This document shows, in pieces, positions 9,804 to 20,349 of a stretch of DNA of 64,000 bases; position 1 is the stretch's first letter; every line of letters starts with the position of its first letter. The stretch covers positions 4,101,323-4,165,322 of the forward strand of contig CM055761.1 in assembly GCA_029465975.1 (NCBI GenBank). The letters run 5' to 3'. Below the pieces are notes generated by a model that was given only the letters and a program-made list of their open reading frames with translations, had not been told where the DNA came from and did no database searches. Source of the stretch: Dallia pectoralis. Its lineage: Eukaryota; Chordata; Actinopteri; Esociformes; Umbridae. The translations under genes and the position numbers were made by a program.

Positions 9804-11942
9804 CTAGTGCGGCAGAGAGTCCGCCATCTTGTGCGGCTCAGAGTCTGCCGTCGTGGGCGACGTCGTGGCGGAGGCCATCGTGGGCGCCGTCGTGGCGGCG
9901 GCCATCGGGGGCGCAGTCGTGGCGGCGGCCATCGTGGGCGGTGTCGTGGCGGCGGCCATCGTGAGCGTAGTCGTGGCGGCGGCCATCGTGAGCGTAGTCG
10001 TGGCGGCGGCCATCGTGAGCGTAGTCGTGGCGGCGGCCATCGTGGCGTAGTCGTGGCGGCGGCCATCGTGAGCGTAGTCGTGGCGGCGGCCATCGTGGCG
10101 TAGTCGTGGCGGCGGCCATCGTGAGCGTAGTCGTGGCGGCGGCCATCGTGAGCGTCGTCGTGGCGGCGGCCATCGTGAGCGCAGTCGTGGCGGCGGCCAT
10201 CGTGAGCGTCGTCGTGGCGGCGGCCATCGTGAGCGTCGTCGTGGCGGCGGCCATCGTGAGCGTCGTCGTGGCGCGGCCTTCGTGGGCGGCGATGCGGCAG
10301 CCATTGTGGGCGGCGACGCGGCAGCCATTGTGGGCGGCGATGCGGCAGCCATTGTGGGCGGCGATGCGGCAGCCATTGTGGGCGGCGATGCGGCAGCCAT
10401 TGTGGGCGGCGATGCGGCAGCCATTGTGGGCGGCGATGCGGCAGCCATTGTGGGCGGCGATGCGGCAGCCATTGTGGGCGGCGATGCGGCAGCCATTGTG
10501 GGCGGCGATGCGGCAGCCATTGTGGGCGGCGATGCGGCAGCCATTGTGGGCGGCGATGCGGCAGCCCTTGTGGACGCTGGCGTGACGGCGGCAGCCATCT
10601 TGGGCGCTGGCGGGACGACGGCAGCCATCTTGGGCGCTGGCGTGACAGCAACAGCCATCTTGAGCGCTGGCGTGACGGCGGGAGCCCTCGTGGGCGCTGG
10701 CGTGACGGCAACAGCCATCTTGAGCGCCGGCGGGACGACGGCAGCCATCGTGGACGCTGGCGTGACGGCGGCAGCCATCTTGGGCGCTGGCGGGACGACG
10801 ACAGCCATCTTGGGCGCTGGCGTGACGGCGACAGCCATCTTGGGCGCTGGCGTGACGGCGACAGCCATCTTGAGCGCTGGCGTGACGGCAACAGCCATCT
10901 TGAGCGCTGGCGGGACGGCAACAGCCATCTTGAGCGCCGGCGGGACGACGGCAGCCATCTTGAGCGCTGGCGTGGCGGCAACAGCCATCTTGAGCGCTGG
11001 CGGGACGGCGGGAGCCATCGTGGACGCTGGCGTGACGGCGGCAGCCATCTTGGACGCTGGCGGGACGGCGGGAACCATCGTGGACGCTGGCGTGACGGCA
11101 CCAGCCCTCTTGAGCGCTGGCGGGACGACGGCAGCCATCTTGAGCGCTGGCGTGACGGCGGGAGCCATCGTGGACGCTGGCGTGACGGCGGCAGCCATCT
11201 TGGGCGCTGGCATGGTGGCGACCATCTCAGGCGCTGGCTCTTGGAAATCCAGCCATGTCCTCCACCACGTCCTAATAACAGCCGAGGGCTGATCATCCAA
11301 CCCCTCTGGGGGTTTTTCTGTCCCTGATGTCGGTGGCCGAAAAGGGTCTTCCCACTGCGGGGTTTGTGGCTGTAGCTCCAGCCATGTCCTCCACCACGTC
11401 CTAATAACAGCTGAGGGCTGTTCATCCAACCCCTCCGGGGGTTTTTCTGTCCCTGTCGTCGGCGGCAGAAAAGGGTCTTCCCACGGCGGGGGTAGTGGCT
11501 GTAGCTCCAGGGGTTTCCCTCCCCCTGTCTGCAGCCCCGGAGCAGTGGGTGGCCGTTCCTGCAGCACCAGGACCGTGGGTGCTCTCTCCGCGGTCCTCCC
11601 GGAACACCTCCTTAGCTCCCCCCCAAAAACCTTCTTGGGACGCCTTCGGGGTGCCCTCTTGCCTTCCTCCGGGAGGGACCGCGGACCCGATGTAATCGGC
11701 CCTGATAGCTGCATCGGTGGCTCATACCCGAAGTAAGCACGGAGGCGCCTATACTCCTCTTCGGGCGTCTCCGGCTTACCCCAGTCCCACTGCTCCGTGG
11801 TGCGACGGTGAGCTTCATCCTTCGGGGCGCTATAGCTTGCCCCCCCGAGGAATCCACTCACCGTCTGCTGGCTCCGCTGGCTTCTTTGTGGGCTTCGCAT
11901 TCTGTCAAGGTCCGTCCAAGGTGTAGTGCGTGAGGAAGCCAT
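9804..11942 (-). CDS. 712-codon repeat-rich ORF of non-autonomous LTR element
   Basis: The frame starts at an ATG (11940-11942) inside the U5 end of the 5' LTR and reads into the interior. Residues about 1-130 are non-repetitive, with an acidic/aromatic stretch around EEEYRRLRAYFGYEPP. Then comes a perfect-length direct duplication of 43 residues (DNA 11249-11506) that includes IRTWWRTWL. The rest follows three DNA arrays: a 10-residue unit (PKMAAAVTPA-like), an 8-residue unit (TMAAASPP) and a 9-residue unit. Three single-base deletions in the last array (near 10270, 10099 and 10044) shift the frame three times and restore it. I recognise no domain. The solo LTR at 49034 has CTG where this LTR has ATG, so the LTR start may not be general; Met 16 is the next candidate. 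It may be a structural gag-like product or simply an open repeat; function unknown. Confidence 0.5.
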   Translation of the reverse strand: MASSRTTPWTDLDRMRSPQRSQRSQQTVSGFLGGASYSAPKDEAHRRTTEQWDWGKPETPEEEYRRLRAYFGYEPPMQLSGPITSGPRSLPEEGKRAPRRRPKKVFGGELRRCSGRTAERAPTVLVLQERPPTAPGLQTGGGKPLELQPLPPPWEDPFLPPTTGTEKPPEGLDEQPSAVIRTWWRTWLELQPQTPQWEDPFRPPTSGTEKPPEGLDDQPSAVIRTWWRTWLDFQEPAPEMVATMPAPKMAAAVTPASTMAPAVTPALKMAAVVPPALKRAGAVTPASTMVPAVPPASKMAAAVTPASTMAPAVPPALKMAVAATPALKMAAVVPPALKMAVAVPPALKMAVAVTPALKMAVAVTPAPKMAVAVTPAPKMAVVVPPAPKMAAAVTPASTMAAVVPPALKMAVAVTPAPTRAPAVTPALKMAVAVTPAPKMAAVVPPAPKMAAAVTPASTRAAASPPTMAAASPPTMAAASPPTMAAASPPTMAAASPPTMAAASPPTMAAASPPTMAAASPPTMAAASPPTMAAASPPTMAAASPPTMAAASPPTKAAPRRRSRWPPPRRRSRWPPPRRRSRWPPPRLRSRWPPPRRRSRWPPPRLRSRWPPPRLRHDGRRHDYAHDGRRHDYATMAAATTTLTMAAATTTLTMAAATTTLTMAAATTPPTMAAATTAPPMAAATTAPTMASATTSPTTADSEPHKMADSLPH
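9940..10270. repeat. 27-bp tandem array, GC-rich
   Basis: About 12 units containing gtggcggcggccatcgtgag. Most are 27 bp; two units (near 10044 and 10099) and the junction at about 10270 lack one base each. On the minus strand each unit encodes nine residues around MAAA. Confidence 0.9.
10282..10566. repeat. 24-bp tandem array, very homogeneous
   Basis: About 12 nearly identical 24-bp units around gcagccattgtgggcggcga. The homogeneity implies recent amplification. Encodes an 8-residue peptide repeat on the minus strand and is also open in other frames. Confidence 0.92.
10570..11215. repeat. 30-bp tandem array, variable
   Basis: About 21 units of 30 bp around gacggcggcagccatcttgg, with several variant positions (gtgacg/gggacg, ttgagc/ttgggc/gtggac). 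More diverged than the neighbouring 24-bp array, hence probably older. Many units contain ccatcttg next to a GC-rich block. Confidence 0.9.
11249..11506 (-). repeat. 129-bp direct duplication inside the ORF
   Basis: Two copies, 11249-11377 and 11378-11506, begin with the same ccagccatgtcctccaccac and keep an exact 129-bp (43-codon) period. They differ at scattered positions. They encode the two WWRTW-containing peptide blocks of the element's frame. Confidence 0.88.
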
Positions 11943-12286
11943 GTGCAGAGTCGTATATCCGTTTTGACAGGTTTATTTAAAGACACGAACTTAAAACAAA
12001 CCGTAAACGGCGACAAACACTAAACTGTTGATATGAAATAAAAGGTGCGCATATAGCGTCTTACACAAAACCCATATAATGACAACAGTAGTATAACACA
12101 CTCACCTCTAAAATAACGTGTGACATGTAACAATGCGAAGCAACGAGTGCACTGCTCGCGACCCTCTTATATCCCATTGATTATAAGTGCAAACAGCCGT
12201 GAGACAAACGTAAACACGGAAGTGAAACAAGGAAGTGCATCACCGAAATATGTCCGTGTAGCAACGCCACCACACCAATCGTGACA
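11903..12286 (-). repeat. 5' LTR of non-autonomous element
   Basis: 384 bp. Read on the minus strand it has, in order: a TATA motif (12166-12172); a strong donor-like gtgagt (12105-12100); a pyrimidine-rich acceptor-like site ending CAG (12027-12025); AATAAA (11977-11972); and the ATG of the internal frame (11942). The donor and acceptor would remove about 81 nt; both motifs are also present in the solo LTR at 49034. Splicing is an inference. Confidence 0.9.
12166..12172 (-). promoter_or_regulatory. TATA box of the LTR
   Basis: Minus-strand atataag in the context gggatataagagggtcgcga, about 190 bp upstream of the AATAAA. The same string is conserved in the solo LTR (near 49131-49141). Expected start of transcription is near 12138. 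Confidence 0.65.
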
Positions 12287-12439
12287 ATGTCCTACTTTCA
12301 AAAGATTGGTTAAAACTAAAGCAATGGGCCCCATAAGTTTGTTCTTCTGCCTGTTTGTGTGTTTTAATAACACGGCTCCTGACAGTTCCCCCTGCTTCAG
12401 GCCTCAACGTACCCAGAGCCACTCTTTGCTTTTATTAAA

Positions 12440-12800
12440 ACAGCCCTTCTTTCCAAAATAAAAGGAGTGTTGCAGCCAAGTAGCTGTTTTGCTTGAGCTG
12501 CGGTAACCTGGATTTTTCTGGTATAATTTGCATTAATAAAGAGACTGTTCCTTGTCGGAATGTGTTTTATCCGGCTCATACAATCCCTGGGCGATCCTGC
12601 TCCTCGGAGCGCGGGGAGAATCCGACTGTCAGAGCCGACAAGACGAATGAATCCCGGTGTCAGCGTCAAGTGGCTCCGCGGTGACAGATTGAGGAACTGT
12701 CCCTCCGTCGACAGGCATGCTTCATTTTCAAATTAATAAATCTGAATAAAATATTTTACCCTTCGTTATGAGTTCTGCCTGCCTGACAGCTCTGCTGACT
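12440..12800. other. Unique block, conserved-noncoding candidate
   Basis: Single-copy sequence with no repeat structure, rich in AT homeodomain-like cores (tttgcattaataaagaga, caaattaataaatctgaata) between GC-richer stretches. No convincing exon. The texture resembles vertebrate conserved noncoding elements, but I cannot test conservation. The stretch 12292-12439 next to the LTR element shows nothing specific. Confidence 0.25.
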
Positions 12801-12937
12801 GGGGGTGTCAGGGGGAGGGGGCGAGCGAGAAGTTAGGGAGGGAGGGAGGGAGAAGGGAGGCGGCTGGTGAAAACAGCTTGCTCCCCAATCCACCTGGGCT
12901 TCAGCTGTGTGTTTGTGATGGGCTGTAGTGGCGAGTT

Positions 12938-12966
12938 TGTGTGTGTGTGTGTGTGTGTGCGCGCGT
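12938..12966. repeat. GT microsatellite
   Basis: (GT)n followed by gcgcgcgtgc. A short g-rich run (gggagggagggaggg) lies just upstream, near 12836-12852. Confidence 0.85.
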
Positions 12967-15540
12967 GCATAAAATTAATTGTCGATTAAGTGTTGCTGGG
13001 AATTTTTTTTTTGAGTTTGAATGTTAAGATGAGCTGTTAAACTACCAGTATAAACACATTACACTGGCCACACTGATACAGCCAGATATAGAATACCCAT
13101 ATCTAAGTTATAATAACGTGTGACGTCATTTTATGAATAATTGAGGTGAACACGTCATCAAATACGTTGCGTCACTTCGTGTCCCACCACAGCATCAGTT
13201 CAACCAGACACTAAACGTCCACATCAGAATAACCACCGTTGAAATCTCGCACGTTCGACCCTAACATAATCTATCGTAGCTAAAATGCTAAACGCCATTG
13301 TCGGAAATAAATATGGATTGATTAACAGTCAAGTGTTTAGCAATAGATCGATAGGTTGTCTCCAGGCAACCTTTCAGCGACCGCACGATAGGCAGCAAAT
13401 AAAAGCCCTGTCAACACTATTATGAAACGCTTTCATCAGGACGTGTTGAGGGACAGAGACATGAAAAGCGGAGGTTTCATCAGGTTGTTAACGCAAAAGG
13501 GAGAGTGGTTTTAACGACTTACTTGGTTACATGACGACAAAACATAGAAACATGTTCAGTAAATAGCAGTATTCATTTTATAGTTGTATTTAAATGATGC
13601 ACACACTGTATAATAGACGCCAGTATGGTCAATTGGGGAGGTGCCGCTGTTGTCATAAAGAACTGCACATTTTAGTTTTGGTGTATTTTGAAACTCCTTC
13701 ATTTCATTTTCCATGTATATCCTACTATTTATAATAAATAAAATGTATGATGTGTGGGCCACAAAGAGGGGAATCAAAAGTAGTATTTGTGATATCTAGT
13801 ATCCAAACAACCAGGGGAGAACTAGTTTCTCCAGTATTCACAATGATTCCATGCATTCAATTGTACAACCCAAATCACTGGAGACACTCAGAGGCATTAT
13901 AAGCACCAATGAATATTCATGAATTGAAATTAATTTGCATAAGTTGCACTTTGAGCAGGCCACAGCTGTTTATGTTGCCCGCGTGTTTATTTGCGTTTCC
14001 GTGAGTGTGTTTGTTTTGTGTGTGTGTATGTTTTTGTTGGTGTCCGGGTATTCGTGCACAACTTAATCCCAGATCTGAAGCGTGCCAATTTGAATAATTT
14101 AAACAAAAATGTCACAGAGCATTATCACTGTATGCATGAGACAAAGAATAAACACTGTACTGCACATGCCCAGTAAAATAAACACAATTAAAAGAGATAT
14201 CACTTTATAGTAATTGATCAATGCATTGAAAATAACAGGAATGTTGAATGGTTTTGGACCTTATATAATGAAAACTGAAATGCACTTTTTTCGATTTTGC
14301 TCTACATTTCGACCTTTTAAATGCTTAGACAATTAAGCATGACTGAACATTAGGAACACAAGTCATTAAATAACTACAACTTAACTGCCGCCGAGCACGT
14401 TCAAAGAAGATTTCTGGTCCAACCACCTAATTTACATCATCAATACAAGATACAGACAGAGCACAAAGCCCAACACATTCCTGCTTGCTTGTAAGGCCTT
14501 AAATATTTAAACAGAAAACATGGGTTTTGGCAAGAGTGCTACAAATCATGTCAGCCAAATCTCTAAGACATATTCTCCCCGTATGAAGCATAATGAACAA
14601 CATCCCAAAAAAAGAAGACACTTTATCAAACCTAAACCAATACACAATAAAAGAAATGAGTTTTAAAGATATAAAACATGTGTGACAACATCTAACACTA
14701 ACTGTCAACCGCGAGTTTGGAGTCTTGTATTATATTCTAAGAAGTGAACATGTTGTCTCTCGGTGTGCCAAGAGCATGGAGAAAACAACAGAACAGCACA
14801 GTGCGCATTTTATTATTATATTCTTAACATTATATGACGATGTTCTATCCATGCATTGTATAGGAGATTTAGAGGGATATATACTGTCTATGTGAGGCGA
14901 GAGGTGATCAGCTTTGGCTGGTCAATCAGTGAGAAGGGCATTGAAGAGACAGAGTGAGTGCAGTGTGATCTGTAGAGAGGAAGGGAGAGAGGACGATGGG
15001 GGCTGAGTGAGAGATGGGGGGAGAGAGAGGGGGTGGGGGGAGGCGGAGAAAGAGAGGAGGGCAGGAAAAATGTGTCATCCCTAATGCCTTATGGCACCTC
15101 GTGTTGAGCTGATAAGACAATACTTCACATGGGGTCAGGGCCGACAAGGGCCCCCGTTCTATACCATAGAGATGAATAGGGCTCGACTGGGATATATAGA
15201 TCCGGACTGTAAACAACCCGCGCTGTCCGTCTCCCAAATGGAACCCTGGTCACTACGTGGCAGGCGTGTCGGTCCCGGTCGGAGGTAGGGCACAGCGAAG
15301 GAGTCAGGGTGGGTTTTGGGAAGCCGCCTGTGATTGTAACATGGGCGGGCAGCAGAGATGACACTCTCTCACTCATAATAATGCTAAGTGGTGTGTAGCC
15401 GCGAAGAAAGAACAGGGCTTGAAGACTGATTGAGAGGTGCTCGCAAAGTGGGATATAAGTCATGTCGTCGACCTGTGTGTGTGTGTGTGTTGTGTCTTCG
15501 GTATTGTGTGTCGAGCGATTGACATTTACATTTTACTAGT
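12967..15540. other. Unique AT-rich intergenic DNA
   Basis: No gene recognised. At 13870-13985 a block with gaatattcatgaattgaaat and aatttgcataag (octamer- and homeodomain-like) has the look of conserved noncoding DNA. At 14985-15060 there is a GA/GGGG-rich purine tract. Near 15230 a fragment cccaaatggaaccctggtca resembles one end of the dispersed palindromic repeat. Confidence 0.4.
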
Positions 15541-15544
15541 TTTC

Positions 15545-15620
15545 ATCTCATCCTCGCATTGGAATTGAACCCAGAGTGCTGTGGGTGCAATGCTCTCCAC
15601 AAGTGAGCTACATTGACAAT
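15545..15620 (-). repeat. tRNA-derived SINE-like remnant
   Basis: The minus strand contains tagctcacttgtggagagc (A-box-like) and, about 30 nt later, gggttcaattcc (B-box-like). This resembles a decayed tRNA head. There is no clean acceptor stem, so a functional tRNA gene is unlikely. Related tRNA-like dispersed repeats are common in salmonid-type fish genomes. Confidence 0.45.
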
Positions 15621-16113
15621 TTATTTTATTATGTCTGTTTTAAATGACGGCTTAGAAGGTGACACAAGGTTCCCCACAGTCGTGCGTTTGACTGGGGACC
15701 AAGAATTGCATCGACACCTCTTAGCACTAAACAATAACTAGCACGTAATGAGCAGACATCTAGATTAACACGTTGGGCAAACAGAAATAAAAATATACTA
15801 AACCCCCATGTCCCCGGGGGTGATGAGAGAGTCTGGCGTCTCGTGTTGTTTTTCTAGACACGTTGGGTTAACTAAAGTGTGGCCGGGTCTGGGAACCAGA
15901 AAGAGTTAAAACCATACAGAGACATAGCTCAGGTTGACCTCTAGTCTCCACGGTATCTCTCTGGTGCAGAGTTCTTCTTCAACTCCATACTGACAGTGTT
16001 TTTAATCTTTTCTTTGCTTCTCTCCTGGAGATTGGGGAAACAAAAATCAATACTGTGTGTCAGGCGATCTAGCAGGCTGTGAATTACAGACCCGGGTCTC
16101 TGCAGCGCAAATG

Positions 16114-16206
16114 ACCCAAATGGTGCCCTGTCCCCTATTTAGGGCACTACCCACAGGGATCAGGCCAAACTAGTGTATTTTATAGCAAATAGGGTGTCGA
16201 TTGGGA
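16114..16206. repeat. Decayed palindromic MITE-like repeat, copy 3
   Basis: acccaaatggtgccctgtcc at one end and atagggtgtcgattggga at the other, with agggcactac and actagtgtat inside. Flanking unique DNA (15621-16113 and 16207-16575) shows no gene; it includes three tandem copies of caagccagggtt near 16292-16320. Confidence 0.6.
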
Positions 16207-16575
16207 TTAACCGGCTTCACCGCGCCGCTCGGCTGTCTCTGCAGCCTTGAGCAGAGGACCATGGGAGGATCATCAGGGAGAAGGAGGTCAAGCCAGGGTT
16301 CAAGCCAGGGTTCAAGCCAGGAGCACAGACATCCAGGGAAGGTATTTACTGGGTGAGCCACTTACATGAGAAATAACTTCTATCTAGCGGCACACCAAAG
16401 GCATCAGGAGAGACTTCTGGTGCTGTTTTCTCTTTTTACAGAAAAATACAAAAATTAAAAAGCGCAAGCCACTTAGCCAGGTTCTCTCTCCCAACAACCA
16501 CACGTCCTCTCAGAATCAGTTTTTCTTTCTGTTTACACACACACACATATTTTTTCTGACCACTAGTTTTTTCCC

Positions 16576-17347
16576 ATCACACCTCTCTCTCTCTCCATCA
16601 CACCTCCCTCTCCACCCCACACCTGCCTCTCTTCCCACACCTGCCTCTCTTCCCACACCTGCCTCTCTTCCCACACCTCTCTCTTCTCCCCACACCTCTC
16701 TCTTCTCCACACACCTCTCTTCTCCCCACACCTGCCTCTCTTCCCACACCTGCCTCTCTTCCCACACCTCCCTCTCCACCCCACACCTCTCTCTTCTCCA
16801 CACACCTCTCTTCTCCCCACACCTGCCTCTCTTCTCACACCTCTCTCTTCTCCACACACCTCCCTCTCCACCCCACACCTCTCTCTTCTCCACACACCTC
16901 TCTTCTCCCCACACCTGCCTCTCTTCCCACACCTCTCTCTTCTCCACACACCTCCCTCTTCACCACACACCTCTCTCTTCTCCACACACCTCCCTCTTCA
17001 CCACACACCTCTCTCTTCTCCACACACCTCCCTCTTCTCCACACACCTCTCTCTTCTCCACACACCTCTCTCTTCTCCACACACCTCCCTCTTCACCACA
17101 CACCTCTCTCTTCTCCACACACCTCTCTTCTCCCCACACCTGCCTCTCTTCCCACACCTCTCTCACCACACCTCCCTCTTCACCACACACCTCTCTCTTC
17201 TCCCCACACCTCTCTCTTCTCCACACACCTGCCTCTCTTCCCACACCTCGCTCACCACATCTCCCTTTTCTTCTCACACCTTCCTCTCTCCCCCACACCT
17301 CCTCCCTCTTCTCCCCACACCTGCCTCTCTCCTCACACCTCTCTCTG
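16576..17347. repeat. CT-rich minisatellite
   Basis: About 770 bp built from cacacctctctcttctccac, cacacctgcctctcttccc and cacacctccctcttcacca modules in variable order. The minus strand is purine-rich and open in several frames (EKREVCGEE-like peptides), an expected by-product of stop-free units. Not a gene. Confidence 0.92.
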
Positions 17348-20300
17348 TCTCTGCTAGTCAGACTCGTCCGGTCCTGTGGGTGATATATCGGACCAGGGCT
17401 GGTAATCATGCCCACACTACAAATCTAAGCGGGGAACATATCGACACCCAGGTCTGTCATTACCCGTTAATCACGCTGCTGACGTGCATTTCAAACCTGC
17501 CTGCCGCTGGCGCTCCACCAAGCTACATAAATTACCTCACATAAATCCGCTGGGTAGGAACATAGACACATCGAGTTTGATTTTCTATCTTTTTTTACTT
17601 TAAAAAAAATCACAGCAAATTCTAAAACAAACTATGCTTAAATATACCGTGCGCCTTCACTTTTTCTTGGAGAACTAAAAACATTTATTGAAAAGTATTA
17701 AAATATCAAGTTGGTTCAGTTAAACGCTGCACACACAAGTTAATAGTCCATCACATTGGTCCTGACCAAAGGAAGCACTCTAAATAAGGTCCTAATAGTA
17801 ACCTAAGCTATATAAATATGTCTAGTGCTAGAATAACAAACAGGTCAGGGTTCAGTGGAAGCACACTTAAACAAGTCTGCGCGGTTGAAAAATCCCAAAG
17901 CTAAACATGTCTTCCAAATGTGTCTCCTTTTCAAATTAAATTCTCCCAGAAGACAATTCTGACATTCCAACAGGCGTCAGGCAACAGACTCTCAGAAGAG
18001 ACGTAAATCATCACATTACTGCGATGTACAATGGAGCACTGTGCTAGGCTTAATTCCCCCGCTAGTTCCACCGGGACACCAGGCCGGTGAGAAGCGGGGG
18101 CGGATAGGGAGGGCTGCTTCGATAGGTAACGCAAATATAAGTCCTCACTTCGTCAGCCGTCTCGCCTCTCTGCTGAGGCCGACGCTCTACTGTTCTACAG
18201 GCTTTTCTTAGAAGGGCACAGAATCGTTGTTAAGCGTTCTTTGTCGTATTGAATTCACATATTAGATGGTCCCTGACTACATGTAGAAATCCAGAAATCT
18301 GAAATGTGAATACAGGCATAAAGAATTTGACGTAACGAGTGAAGGCGACGCACAAAGGCAAATGGAACATTTATAAGTGATACCAGAGCATTAACGTAAG
18401 TGAGCTGGTTCTTTATGGTCGTTTTTTCCGTTCGTTGGGTGGGTAAATGATCCCAATACAAATGTTTCATGATTTCAGACGTAACTTCCCCTCTTGGCTT
18501 AACTTAACAAGCTTCTCGACCTCCAGTCACATTGGGATTAAAAAAATAAATCATCAAACTGTCCCCTCATTCACTGGCGACTTGTTTCTCCGACTGCTAA
18601 TGTATTTTTCCTAAGTTACCGGATGAGCCCTAATACGTGTTTATTTATTTCAACGTAAAAGCATGAAGGATTAGGGTAGGCATGGACTTTAGATCTAGAA
18701 TCACCCAGGCAGTCATAGAACCCACGAGTAGTCCTACCCGAGGAACCGTTATCCTAGAGCTGTTCCAAACCAACACCTAACTAACATGACCGGCTTATTT
18801 GCCTTACTGACTCACTCTATACATGACCGTATACAGAGATTGGTTTTGGTTCCAGGTAAATCCCTTTTGAGTTCCACCTCAGTTGATAGACCCTACGCTC
18901 GACAAACATGTCACACAGCCGGTGTGTGCTTTAGATAATTTTTCCTGCCCATGGTTCCCCAATATTCACCCCCTCATCTCCTCGGCCAAATGTTGAGAGA
19001 TTCAATTGGTCCGACGACTTTCATACAGAAGTTGAACTGCCGATGAAATTGCTGAGGCAGCCCTTTGTTTCCTCTCAGACTTGCGGTAACTCTCTGTGGT
19101 TTCAAATCGATAGTCCCAGTTGTTTAGTAGACTGAAAATCGGATATATTTACCTGCTTGGCCATGCTGTATAAGCAATGAGACTGGTTGTCATATTCAAT
19201 ATGCCTTACGGGTTTCCTGGGGGCAGATGTGACTATTGTCTTATTGTTTCAGGCCTACAGTGGTGTATTTAGATCGTGAGAGGAATCACTACTGTTATCA
19301 GCACACTTAGCTAGTTACTTGTCTTTACTAGGCTTTCCTAAAGAGGTTAACCTTGTCATTTCTGCAGAAGTTTATGGGACCAGAATACAGTACCTCCACT
19401 CTATGCGAAGATGTCGATTGTTTTGTTTTTTCAAGCAGGCATAATTTTGTCCGGTTTAGGGCTGGGCCCGGTAGAATAACATTTCATATTTTTCCTCTGC
19501 GGCAAAAAAAAACTATCGCTTGATTAATTTTTGCTTGAGAGTCTGAGCCTAGGCACGGTGATCGATATGTGTGCAGTCAACTGCCAATACCGGGCTGACT
19601 GAATAATTAGGCTCCGCGGTCCAGCGGTCGTTGGGATACCGGAGGGCCTGCGTCTGCACAATCACGCGCACGCAGGCGGGCGTTGATGAAGATGCCTGAA
19701 CTGAAATCTGCAGGTAAAATGACCACCTTCTTCCGCCCTAAATAAAATCTGAGGGTTTCTCCTGTAGTCCGGGGGAGGATTTCCAATCGCATTTTCTACA
19801 GTGACACTTCCGTGGGATAATCATATAATGTAATTTTTTATATTATATTAATGAAGATTTCCTTTTATTTCTTACATATTAATATTTAGAAGACAGTTTT
19901 TTTTGGGTAAACTCTCCTGCCAAGGACTATATGAGATAAATCTCTAACCATATAATAAATAACCACAGGGGATATATAGAGAGTGAGGGACAGGCTAACA
20001 TGCTCAAATAAGCCTCAGCAATAAACAGCAAAACAAACGCAAAGCAACGGCACACAGCCACACCACTTAATGTGACTGACTTCCTAGACTGCCCGTTATT
20101 TCCAGGTGGAATATTAATTGCTTTGAAGATGAGGTAGCTCGCCTATAAATATCCGCAGACTGGCTCTGTGAATATCGACCGGAAACCCGTGGAGGCGAAG
20201 AGACAGAGAGACAGAGAGACACAGATACATGGACTATATGGAGAGAGAAACAGAGATATGTGGCCAAATACATGAATACATATATAGGCCTATATATATA

Positions 20301-20349
20301 TAGATATACATACTGATTGTATTTATATGGTATATAATATATATATATA
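17348..20349. other. Unique intergenic DNA
   Basis: Three kilobases without tandem repeats or recognisable genes. Composition is mildly AT-rich. Short AT microsatellite-like patches (tatatatatagatatacata) occur near 20280-20350, abutting the Tc1-like remnant. I see no convincing exon on either strand. Confidence 0.5.

Larger units (their letters stand above)
9236..12286 (-). mobile_element. Non-autonomous LTR retrotransposon with repeat-built interior
   Basis: A 3,051-bp element flanked by direct LTRs of 385 bp (9236-9620) and 384 bp (11903-12286) that differ, as far as I can see, by one C. The target duplication is atgtc (9231-9235 and 12287-12291). LTRs start TGTC and end GACA. The TATA box and AATAAA on the minus strand fix the orientation. 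The purine-rich stretch abutting the left LTR (minus strand agtgggggata, within 9621-9633) fits a polypurine tract at the 3' end. There is no reverse transcriptase, integrase or protease. The interior is one GC-rich frame made largely of tandem repeats, so mobilisation must have relied on enzymes from another element. It lies only 158 bp from the BEL/Pao target duplication. A solo LTR of the same family is at 49034-49410. Confidence 0.88.

Noticed and set aside
9758..11425. A 555-codon minus-strand frame (RQRPRWLPPS repeats), and long plus-strand frames over the same DNA
   Set aside because: Alternative phases of the arrays inside the LTR element. The frame at 9804-11942 is preferred because it includes the non-repetitive head and the duplicated 43-residue block in one phase.
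15545..15620. Functional tRNA gene on the minus strand
   Set aside because: A- and B-box-like motifs are present but no proper acceptor stem or anticodon arm can be folded by eye; more likely a tRNA-derived repeat remnant.
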